Of a stretch of 64,000 nt of DNA, positions 32,795 through 40,188 are shown piece by piece (within the stretch, counting starts at the first letter, position 1; every line of letters starts with the position of its first letter). The DNA comes from Competibacter_A sp002352125. Lineage in GTDB: Bacteria; Pseudomonadota; Gammaproteobacteria; Competibacterales; Competibacteraceae. The notes beneath the pieces are model-generated. The model did no database searches, had not been told where the DNA came from, and worked only from the letters and a program-made list of their open reading frames with translations. Made by a program: the position numbers and the translations under genes. Location of the stretch: contig DAOROA010000018.1 of the NCBI GenBank assembly GCA_035441325.1, forward strand, positions 1-64,000. The letters run 5' to 3'.

Positions 32795-34306
32795 TTGGAC
32801 GCCAATCGCTTGCGGATATTGATCGTGGAGGACGAAGCGGCTCACGCCGAGGCGATCCGCCGCGCCTTCGAAGCTATCGGCGCGGAGGCCGAAGTGCGGG
32901 TGGCCGGCACGCTGCGCGAATACCGCGAGCGAGTGGCAGCCAGCGCGCCGGACATCGCCCTGGTGGATCTGAACTTGCCAGATGGCCGGGCCGTGGAAAT
33001 TCTGAGCGCTCCACCGGAGGCTGGCGATTTCCCGATTCTGATCATGACCAGCTACGGCAACGAACAGATCGTGGTGGAAGCGCTAAAATCCGGTGCGCTG
33101 GATTACGTGGTCAAATCCGCCGGGGCGTTCGCCGCCATGCCGCGGGTTGTGGCTCGCGCCCTGCGCGAGTGGGGTCTGCTGCAGGAACGCAAGCGGGCCG
33201 AAGAGCGGCTCCGGCTGCAAGGTGCCGCCCTGGAAGCTGCCGCCAACGCTATCGCTATCGCTGACCGCACCGGCATCATCCGCTGGACGAATCCCGCCTT
33301 TGCGACCCTGACCGGCTACGCGCCGGAAGAAGCGTGCGGCCGCGAATTGTTCGACTCCAGCGCGCACGAGCAGGCGATTTACCGGAACTTATGGGACACG
33401 GTCTTGGCCGGGCGGGTCTGGCAAAGCGAACTGCTCAATCGGCGCAAGGATGGTAGTTTCTATACCGAAGAGCAAACCATCGCGCCGGTCCGGGACGCAA
33501 GCGGGGCGATCAGCCACTTTGTGGCCATCAAGCAAGACATCACCGAGCGGCGACGGGCGGAGAACGAAGTGCGCTGCTTGAACGCCGAACTGGAACAGCG
33601 GGTACTTCAGCGCACCGCGCAACTGCAAGCGCTCAACAAAGAATTGGAGGCGTTCGCCTATTCGGTTTCTCACGATCTCAAGGCGCCGTTGCGCGGCATC
33701 GACGGCTATAGCCGGCTGCTTTTGGAGAATCAGGCCGCTCGTTTGGACGAGGATGGGCGCGCTTTTCTGACCCGCATTCGACAAGGCGTGTTGCAGATGG
33801 GTATGTTGATCGAGGATTTGTTGGCGTATGCGCGGATGGAGCGGCGAGTTCTGCAAAGCGGGCCGGTGGAAGTGGGAAGTTTGGTGCGCTCGGTATTGGC
33901 CGAACGCACCGCGGAAATTCAAGCGCGCAGGATCGATCCGCGCCTGGAGCTGCCTTCGCTGACGGTGCGCGCCGACCCGGAGGGGTTGGCGCAGGTGCTG
34001 CGTAACTTGCTGGACAACGCGCTCAAATTTAGCCGGGATAGATCGGTACCGGTGATCGAGATCGGGGGACGGCCTCAAGAAAACTGCGTCGTGTTGTGGG
34101 TGAAAGATAACGGCATCGGATTCGACATGCGGTTTCACGACCGGATCTTCGAGATTTTTCAGCGTCTGCACCGGGCCGAAGACTATCCGGGTACGGGGAT
34201 TGGGCTGGCTATCGTGCGCAAGGCGGTACAGCGTATGGGTGGCCGGGTGTGGGCGGAAAGCGCGCCGGATGCCGGTTCGACGTTTTATCTAGAATTACCG
34301 ACATGA
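32795..34306 (+). CDS. REC-PAS-histidine kinase (503 aa)
   Basis: An N-terminal receiver has the acidic patch in LIVEDEAAHAEA, D58 in ALVDLNLPDG, and Lys in YVVKSAG. A PAS domain (about 138-255) is followed by a short coiled coil and a kinase core with H293 in VSHDLKAPLRG, N-box LRNLLDNALKFS, G1 DNGIGFD and G2 GTGIGLAIVRKA. There is no membrane segment. I chose TTG 32795 because GGAGGAAG lies 5 nt upstream; no ATG is available near the domain start. The stop overlaps a 58-codon ORF by 4 nt. An N-terminal receiver allows phospho-control by the upstream kinase. Confidence 0.92.
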   Translation: MDANRLRILIVEDEAAHAEAIRRAFEAIGAEAEVRVAGTLREYRERVAASAPDIALVDLNLPDGRAVEILSAPPEAGDFPILIMTSYGNEQIVVEALKSGALDYVVKSAGAFAAMPRVVARALREWGLLQERKRAEERLRLQGAALEAAANAIAIADRTGIIRWTNPAFATLTGYAPEEACGRELFDSSAHEQAIYRNLWDTVLAGRVWQSELLNRRKDGSFYTEEQTIAPVRDASGAISHFVAIKQDITERRRAENEVRCLNAELEQRVLQRTAQLQALNKELEAFAYSVSHDLKAPLRGIDGYSRLLLENQAARLDEDGRAFLTRIRQGVLQMGMLIEDLLAYARMERRVLQSGPVEVGSLVRSVLAERTAEIQARRIDPRLELPSLTVRADPEGLAQVLRNLLDNALKFSRDRSVPVIEIGGRPQENCVVLWVKDNGIGFDMRFHDRIFEIFQRLHRAEDYPGTGIGLAIVRKAVQRMGGRVWAESAPDAGSTFYLELPT

Positions 34307-34479
34307 AATCCGCTGCGCCCGTTCCCGGTGATCTCGTTCGTGGTGTTGAATCGGCCGTCACCTGCCGTTTTCTTGTGGCCGAGCCAGCGAGCTGGAGCAA
34401 TTTGGTGCGGCCGATGACCCGGTTCGAAAGTGGCGAGCAGTTATTGGGCGAATCGCTCGCCGCGCGAGCTCCGCCATGA
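34303..34479 (+). CDS. Small hypothetical ORF coupled on both sides (58 aa)
   Basis: This reading frame overlaps the upstream kinase stop by 4 nt (ATGA at 34303) and the downstream GGDEF-EAL start by 4 nt (ATGA at 34476). The product starts MKSAAPVPGDLVRGVESAV and has one cysteine, no transmembrane segment and no recognisable domain. Double ATGA coupling argues for real translation, either to make a small protein or to pass ribosomes to the large gene. The composition is plain and no clear Shine-Dalgarno precedes it, so it may only be a translational bridge. Confidence 0.5.
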   Translation: MKSAAPVPGDLVRGVESAVTCRFLVAEPASWSNLVRPMTRFESGEQLLGESLAARAPP

Positions 34480-37400
34480 GTTCCGCTTTGCGCGTGCTCT
34501 ACGTCGAGGACAATGTCGCCGACGCCGATTTGACTCGGCGCGCGTTGGCCCGTTTGGCGCCGCATTGTACGCTGGATATCGTCTCGACGATTCAAAGCGG
34601 CTTGGCCCGGCTCGCCGGCTCAACCACCTACGATCTGGTGCTTTCGGACCTGCGCTTGCCGGACGGTAGCGGCCTCGATGCATTGGCTTACGTCCGCGAA
34701 CGCGCCTTGTCGCTGGCAGTAGTTATCCTGACCGGTTCCGGCGATCAGGAAGCGGCGGTCGCCGCGCTCAAGGCCGGCGCCGACGATTATCTGGTGAAGA
34801 TCGGCGATTATTTGGAGCGGTTGCCGCAGGTTATGGTCGCCGCCCTGGCGCGCTTTCGCGCCGAGCGCGCCCGCAAGCCCCGCCCGCTGAGGGTGTTGTA
34901 CGCCGAGCATAGCCCTTTCGACATCGATCTTACGCGGCGTCACTTGGCGCGACATGCTGGACACATTCGGTTGGACGTGGTGCACGGTGTGGCCGAGGCG
35001 CTCGACCACCTGCCGGGCGCTCGATGCGCCGCGCCGCTTTACGACGTGCTGCTGCTCGACTATCGCCTGCCGGGCCTCGATGCGTTGGAGGCGGTCGAGA
35101 TTCTGCGGAACGAGCGAAATCTGGACTTGCCGGTGGTCTTGGTGACTGGCCACGGCAGCGAAGAGATCGCTGCCCAAGCCTTGCGATTGGGCGTGGCCGA
35201 CTATCTGGTCAAACATCCCGGTTATCTTTACGAGTTGCCCGCCACGCTGGAAAAGGCGTATCACCGAACCGAATTCGTGCGCCAGCAGGCGGCACTGGTC
35301 GAATCCGAGGCGCGGTTCCGTCGCTTGATGGAAAGCCTGCCGACTCTCGCGGTCCAGGGTTACGATCGTCATCGCCGGGCCATTTTCTGGAATCTAGCCA
35401 GCGAGACCTTATACGGATATAGCCGGGAGGAAGCGCTGGGCAGGGCGTTCGAAGAGCTGCTCGTGCCGCCGTCGCAGAGAGCGCCGGTCGCAAAGGAAGT
35501 CGAGCGATCCCTGACCGAAACGCAACCGCCGCCGAGCGAACTGACGCTCATGCGCAAGAGCGGCGAGCCGGTTACGGTATATTCCAGCCAGGTGGTGCAA
35601 ACCAGCATTCGCGGCGAACCGGAGCTGTTCCGCGTGGACGTGGATCTCACCAGGCTCAAGCGAACCGAAGAACGCTTGCGCTTGCTAGCCACTGCCTTCG
35701 AGAGTACTCGGGATGGCGTGGTCATCACCGATCTCGAACCGCGTATCCTCGCCGTCAATCGCGCCTACAGCGAGATTACCGGCTACAGCGAGCCGGAAGT
35801 CGTAGGCCGAAATCCCCGCTTTCTCCAATCCGGCCGTCATGATCGCGCTTTCTACCAAGCTTTGTGGGCAAGCGTTCGGGAATCGGACCATTGGCAAGGC
35901 GAACTTTGGAATCGGCGCAAGAACGGCGAAATTTATCCGCAATGGTTAACGATCAGCATGGTCCGGAACGGCCGGGGCGACGCTACCCACTATGTGGGCG
36001 TGCTGACCGATATCAGCCAGATCAAGAACGCCGAGGAGCGGTTGGAGCATTTGGCTCACCACGACCCGCTCACCGGCTTGCCGAACCGGTTGCTGGCGCA
36101 GTCGCGGTTGGCCCATGCCTTGGAGCAAGCGCAGCGGCACGGCCGGCGGGTGGGTATTCTGTTCGTCGATTTAGATCGATTCAAAACGATCAACGATAGC
36201 TTGGGTCATCCGGCCGGCGATGAATTGTTGCAAGCCATCGCCTGGCGGCTGCGCGGGCGGTTGCGTGAGGAAGATACCTTGGCCCGGCTGAGCGGCGACG
36301 AATTCCTGGTCGTGCTAGAGGATTTGCATCGCCCGGAAGAGGCCGCTGCGGTGGCCCGAACCATCACCGATGTGCTGGCGAACCCCTTTATCTTGCCCAG
36401 CGGCCCAGAAATATACGTCAACGCCAGCATCGGCTTGAGCCTTTATCCCGATGATGGCAGTTCTGCCATCGAACTGATCCAGCACGCCGATGCCGCCTTG
36501 CATCAAGCCAAGATGCAAGGCCGAAACACTTACCGTTTCTACACTGAGGCATTGACCCGGGTGGCCCACGAGCGGCTGGCATTGGAAAACAAGCTGCGTC
36601 GCGCCCTGGAACGGGACGAACTGGTGTTGCATTACCAGCCGCTGGTCTCGGTTCGAGAAGAGCGAATTATCGGCAGTGAAGCGCTGGTGCGTTGGCAACC
36701 GCCTGGCGAATCGCTAGTGCCGCCAGACCGTTTCATTTCGTTGGCGGAAGAGACCGGTCTGATCGTGCCGCTAGGGAATTGGGTGCTGCGCGTGGCCTGC
36801 GCTCAAGCCAAGGCGTGGTTGGATGCGGGGTTACCGTTGTTACTGGCGGTGAACCTGTCGGCCCGCCAGTTTCAGCAGCAAGATATGCCCGAACGCGTCC
36901 GGGCGGTGCTGGCGGACACGGGTTTGCCCGCCGAGTGGCTAGAGCTGGAAATTACCGAAAGCACACTGATGGAACAGCAGGGCTGGCAGGCCGTGGCCAC
37001 GCTGGTGGCGCTCAAAAAACTGGGGGTGCGGCTGGCCATCGACGATTTCGGTACCGGCTACTCTTCGCTGGCCTATCTCAAGCGATTTCCTATCGACAAG
37101 CTCAAGATCGATCGAAGTTTCGTGCACGACATTCCCCACAGCGCCGGCGACATGGAGATCGCTGCCGCCATCATCGCCATGGCCCGCAGTTTGCGGCTGG
37201 AGGTGTTGGCCGAGGGCGTCGAGACTTTGGAGCAGTTGGATTTTTTGCGCGAACAGGGTTGCGATGCGTATCAGGGTTTTTTGTCCGGCTGTCCCTTGCC
37301 GGCCGAAAGCATCGCGGCTTTGCTGGCCGAATGGCGGGCGCCCAGCTCGAACCGTCCAACGGGTCCGGGGCAGTTCGATTCGCCTGCCGGGCCCTGGTGA
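34476..37400 (+). CDS. REC-REC-PAS-PAS-GGDEF-EAL cyclic-di-GMP protein (974 aa)
   Basis: Two receivers in tandem (D58 in SDLRLPDG; D195 in LLLDYRLPG) are followed by two PAS domains (about 280-400 and 405-520), a diguanylate cyclase domain and an EAL phosphodiesterase domain. The cyclase signature is SGDEF (606-610), not GGDEF, but an inhibitory RxxD site (REED) sits five residues upstream. The EAL domain looks catalytically complete: E735-A-L, NLSARQF, ELEITEST, IDDFGTGYSS and EVLAEGVET. There is no membrane segment. The start overlaps the 58-codon ORF. Net activity, synthesis or breakdown, cannot be told from sequence. Confidence 0.94.
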   Translation: MSSALRVLYVEDNVADADLTRRALARLAPHCTLDIVSTIQSGLARLAGSTTYDLVLSDLRLPDGSGLDALAYVRERALSLAVVILTGSGDQEAAVAALKAGADDYLVKIGDYLERLPQVMVAALARFRAERARKPRPLRVLYAEHSPFDIDLTRRHLARHAGHIRLDVVHGVAEALDHLPGARCAAPLYDVLLLDYRLPGLDALEAVEILRNERNLDLPVVLVTGHGSEEIAAQALRLGVADYLVKHPGYLYELPATLEKAYHRTEFVRQQAALVESEARFRRLMESLPTLAVQGYDRHRRAIFWNLASETLYGYSREEALGRAFEELLVPPSQRAPVAKEVERSLTETQPPPSELTLMRKSGEPVTVYSSQVVQTSIRGEPELFRVDVDLTRLKRTEERLRLLATAFESTRDGVVITDLEPRILAVNRAYSEITGYSEPEVVGRNPRFLQSGRHDRAFYQALWASVRESDHWQGELWNRRKNGEIYPQWLTISMVRNGRGDATHYVGVLTDISQIKNAEERLEHLAHHDPLTGLPNRLLAQSRLAHALEQAQRHGRRVGILFVDLDRFKTINDSLGHPAGDELLQAIAWRLRGRLREEDTLARLSGDEFLVVLEDLHRPEEAAAVARTITDVLANPFILPSGPEIYVNASIGLSLYPDDGSSAIELIQHADAALHQAKMQGRNTYRFYTEALTRVAHERLALENKLRRALERDELVLHYQPLVSVREERIIGSEALVRWQPPGESLVPPDRFISLAEETGLIVPLGNWVLRVACAQAKAWLDAGLPLLLAVNLSARQFQQQDMPERVRAVLADTGLPAEWLELEITESTLMEQQGWQAVATLVALKKLGVRLAIDDFGTGYSSLAYLKRFPIDKLKIDRSFVHDIPHSAGDMEIAAAIIAMARSLRLEVLAEGVETLEQLDFLREQGCDAYQGFLSGCPLPAESIAALLAEWRAPSSNRPTGPGQFDSPAGPW

Positions 37401-37412
37401 TCGTCGGTTACG

Positions 37413-37446
37413 CCGCACTCTCGCCCGCGAGCGAGCGAGAGTGCGG
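37413..37446. terminator. Convergent-gene hairpin
   Basis: CCGCACTCTCGC (37413-37424) pairs with GCGAGAGTGCGG (37435-37446) around a 10-nt loop, midway between the convergent GGDEF-EAL and tethered-receiver genes. It lacks a U-tract on either strand. Confidence 0.5.
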
Positions 37447-37459
37447 GCGATGACCTCCT

Positions 37460-38626
37460 TCAAAATAATTTGAAGACGTAACCCAGCAGGGCGGCGGCCG
37501 ATCCCAGCAGAGCAAGAATTCCGATCACCAGCGCCAGATTGGCGCGTGCGGCCAGCGGACCGCCTGCTTGGGCGGCGATGCTGGGCGTGGCCTGTTGGAT
37601 CGAGCGTTCGGTGGTTTCCCGCGTGATGGTTTCGATCACGGGCTGAATGCCGGATCGGACCATCTGAATAATTTGCTGCTTGAATTCCGGAGTGCCGGTG
37701 ATCATCGTCAGGGTTTCCTTGCTCTGCTGGCTGACTTGAGCCTCGATTTGCTTGAGCAATTCGTCCCGGTTGATCTCCAGCCCGCGAGCGACGTTGCGCT
37801 GCGAAACGCCTTCGCTCACCTCGCGAGCTGCCTGCTCGGCCACGGCTCGGGCGCTTTCCTGCGCGGCGGTGCGCGCCGTGCGCTCGGCCGTGCCGCGAGC
37901 AATTTCCGTGGCGACTTGTTTGGCGGCTTCCTGAGCGGCACGCACCGCTGCGTGTGCCGCCCGTCGGCCCAAATCCTCGGAAACGCCGCGAGCGGTTTGC
38001 AAGGCGATCTCGCGGGTCAGATTGGGCACGAGTTCCTGAATGATGTCGCGCGCGACTTTTTCGGCGGTCGCCCAAGCGACGCGCTCGGCGAGTTGCTCGA
38101 TGTCGGTAGCGCCTGTCGTGATCGGCGCGCTGGTAGGCGCTTCGGCGGCCGCAGGAGCGGGTATCGCAGGAGCCGCCGGCGCTTTTTCGACCACGACGGG
38201 TGTTGGAATCGCTGGCGACGGCGGAGTTGCCAGTTCTTCCATGGAGATGGCAGCGGTACCTTCGCTAACCGTGTGGAGCACGGCGTCGAGCTGCTCCGGG
38301 GTGTACGGTTTGGAGAGAAAGCCGACCGCCCCGCTTTCCTTGGCATCCCGCTTGTCTTCGTCGGTGGCATTGGCGGAACACATGATGATGGGCGGCGAGT
38401 TCTGAAGGTTTTGCCCGGTGATGGCCCGGCTGGTTTCGAAACCGTCCATGCCTGGCATCATGACATCCATGAAAATGATGTCTGGTTTCTTGGTATCCAG
38501 ATACTTAATGCAATCCTCTCCTGATCCCACCCAGTCGACCTCGACGCCGCGTTCGAGCAACAGCTTGCGTAAGGTCAGGTGGGCGACCTTGGAATCGTCC
38601 ACCACCAGCGCTTTTTTGATGTTCAT
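37460..38626 (-). CDS. Response regulator with long helical stalk and C-terminal membrane anchor (388 aa)
   Basis: Residues 1-125 form a canonical receiver: D10-D11, phospho-acceptor D54 in IFMDVMMPGMDG, Ser in CSANA, and Lys in FLSKPYTPEQ. An Ala/Pro-rich linker (about 135-170) leads to a roughly 170-residue Ala/Arg/Glu-rich helix (AAHAAVRAAQEAAKQVATE type repeats). The C-terminus is one hydrophobic segment (about 362-385, LALVIGILALLGSAAALLGYV) ending KLF. The predicted topology is cytoplasmic with a tail anchor. There is no DNA-binding or enzyme domain. I do not know a named family. It is convergent with the signalling operon and has its own upstream region with a perfect palindrome. Confidence 0.88.
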   Translation of the reverse strand: MNIKKALVVDDSKVAHLTLRKLLLERGVEVDWVGSGEDCIKYLDTKKPDIIFMDVMMPGMDGFETSRAITGQNLQNSPPIIMCSANATDEDKRDAKESGAVGFLSKPYTPEQLDAVLHTVSEGTAAISMEELATPPSPAIPTPVVVEKAPAAPAIPAPAAAEAPTSAPITTGATDIEQLAERVAWATAEKVARDIIQELVPNLTREIALQTARGVSEDLGRRAAHAAVRAAQEAAKQVATEIARGTAERTARTAAQESARAVAEQAAREVSEGVSQRNVARGLEINRDELLKQIEAQVSQQSKETLTMITGTPEFKQQIIQMVRSGIQPVIETITRETTERSIQQATPSIAAQAGGPLAARANLALVIGILALLGSAAALLGYVFKLF

Positions 38627-38725
38627 GCAAACCTCCTCTACGGCATCAAGGTTGTTAGCTTTATTGAATGCGATGCGATTTTCTGGTGATCGCGGTGATT
38701 GATCGTGCTAAGGCAAGCAAAAATG

Positions 38726-38741
38726 TCTCGCAATTGCGAGA
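38726..38741. promoter_or_regulatory. 16-bp perfect palindrome in a divergent intergenic region
   Basis: TCTCGCAATTGCGAGA is exactly self-complementary. It lies 100 nt upstream of the tethered-receiver gene (minus) and 122 nt upstream of the small membrane-protein gene (plus), in the only non-coding region shared by the two. This is a good candidate operator for a dimeric regulator. A TATAAT hexamer occurs at 38780-38785 on the plus strand but lacks a convincing -35. Confidence 0.5.
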
Positions 38742-38862
38742 AGATCGAATTATAGTTATACCAATTGGAACCCATTATTTATAATGAATGTATACCGCTT
38801 AAACTTTGGTCACCGTTTTGGTGACGCCTTTGGCAAACCAGCTCCTTTGGAGGAATCCTGTC

Positions 38863-39180
38863 ATGAAAAGAACCCTGCTCGCGTTTGTTGCTCCCCCTGC
38901 AGTCGTCGTTCGTTACGGCTGCGTTTCCTGCACCGTCGCTCCCATAGGCGTTTTTTGGCTGAGTAGCCTGGCCAGCATCGCCTATGGTCTCGCCAACGCG
39001 TTAGGTGGTCTTGTCGCGATGGGAGTTCTGTTGTGGCTGATCGCGGCGGTCTGGGCGCGCTTGGTGATCCGAGGCGTGGAAAGCGATTTGCTGCGGCGTG
39101 AAGATAGCACGCAAGCACAATTGGCGATACCGCAGTTAGACGAGCCCGATCCGTTTGCCCAACTGCGAACCAGCCCCTGA
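38863..39180 (+). CDS. Small membrane protein (105 aa), unknown
   Basis: From ATG 38863 (TGGAGGA 8 nt upstream) the protein has one hydrophobic N-terminal stretch (about 4-30, with cysteines in RYGCVSC) and a second at about 34-65 (LGGLVAMGVLLWLIAAVWARLVI), then a hydrophilic tail DEPDPFAQLRT. Two transmembrane passes are likely. No family is recognised. It stands alone between divergent and convergent neighbours and ends in a strong terminator 20 nt after the stop, so it is an independent transcription unit. The frame is open 19 codons earlier but without a ribosome site. Confidence 0.7.
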   Translation: MKRTLLAFVAPPAVVVRYGCVSCTVAPIGVFWLSSLASIAYGLANALGGLVAMGVLLWLIAAVWARLVIRGVESDLLRREDSTQAQLAIPQLDEPDPFAQLRTSP

Positions 39181-39200
39181 TTACCGAACAAAACGGCCAG

Positions 39201-39225
39201 AGGAGGCGAAGAAGCCTCCTTTTTT
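39201..39225 (+). terminator. Strong Rho-independent terminator
   Basis: AGGAGGC (39201-39207) and GCCTCCT (39214-39220) form a 7-bp stem with a 6-nt GAAGAA loop, followed directly by TTTTT (39221-39225). It ends the plus-strand 105-aa gene and lies 6 nt from the minus-strand secF stop, so it could also act on secF. Confidence 0.88.
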
Positions 39226-39230
39226 GCGTC

Positions 39231-40172
39231 TCAGGGGCGGTCGTCGGCTGTCTCCTTCGCTCTCGGCAGCAAATCCTCGCGACTGACGCCAAGATATAGA
39301 GCGCTGGCGCTGGCGATGTAGATAGACGAGTACGTGCCTACCACGATGCCGACGATCATGGCGATGGAGAAGCCGTGCATCACGGTGCCGCCGAAGAAAT
39401 ACATTACGATAACCGATAGCAGGGTCACGAAACTGGTCATGGTGGTGCGAGAAAGCGTTTCGTTGATCGAGAGATTCATGACCTCTTGGACTGCACCCTT
39501 GCGCCGTTTGCGAAAGTTCTCGCGAATCCGATCTAGCACGACCACCGTGTCGTTGACCGAATAGCCGATTACCGCCAGCACCGCCGCCAGTACCGTCAGA
39601 TCGAATTCGAGCTGGAACAGCGAAAACCAACCGACAGTAAAAACTACATCGTGGACGGTGGCGGCGATAGTGCCGACCGCCAGTCGCCACTCGAAGCGAA
39701 ACATCACGTAGATCAAAATTCCCAACAACGCGCCCAGCGCCGCTAAACCGCCTTGTTCCACCAGTTCTTGACCGACCTGCGGTCCGACGAACTCGGCTCG
39801 CGCCAGCGTGGCTCCGGCACCGCCTTCGCCCGCCTGTAGGACGTGCAACACGTCGTTGCTCAGGGTTGCGGCGTTGCGCTGTTCGCTGCGGGGCGGAATG
39901 CGAATCAGCACCTCGCGCGAAGTACCGAAGTGCTGGGTTTGGGCATCGCCGAAGCCGGCTTGGGCCAGGGTCTCGCGGACCTTGGGAATTTCTACGGGCT
40001 GCGGATATTGCACTTCGATCACCGTACCGCCGGTGAAATCCAGCCCCAAGTTCATACCTTGGACCAGCAGCGAGCCGATCGCGATCAGCAGCACAACGAT
40101 GGACCAAGCCATCGCCAGCTTGCGCCAGCGCAAAAAATCGATATTGGTGTTGTAAAGACTAAATCGCCGCAT
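39231..40172 (-). CDS. secF: Protein-export membrane protein SecF
   Basis: SecF works with SecD in the proton-driven late stage of Sec export. The N-terminal helix is followed by the periplasmic domain starting GLDFTGGTVIEV and, near 145-300, five C-terminal helices with the RND-type pattern GYSVNDTVVVLDRIRENFR and LSRTTMTSFVTLLSVIVMYFFGG. Length 313 aa is normal. It is last in tgt-yajC-secD-secF, 16 nt after secD. Confidence 0.97.
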   Translation of the reverse strand: MRRFSLYNTNIDFLRWRKLAMAWSIVVLLIAIGSLLVQGMNLGLDFTGGTVIEVQYPQPVEIPKVRETLAQAGFGDAQTQHFGTSREVLIRIPPRSEQRNAATLSNDVLHVLQAGEGGAGATLARAEFVGPQVGQELVEQGGLAALGALLGILIYVMFRFEWRLAVGTIAATVHDVVFTVGWFSLFQLEFDLTVLAAVLAVIGYSVNDTVVVLDRIRENFRKRRKGAVQEVMNLSINETLSRTTMTSFVTLLSVIVMYFFGGTVMHGFSIAMIVGIVVGTYSSIYIASASALYLGVSREDLLPRAKETADDRP

Positions 40173-40188
40173 GACTATCCTGCTCCGC

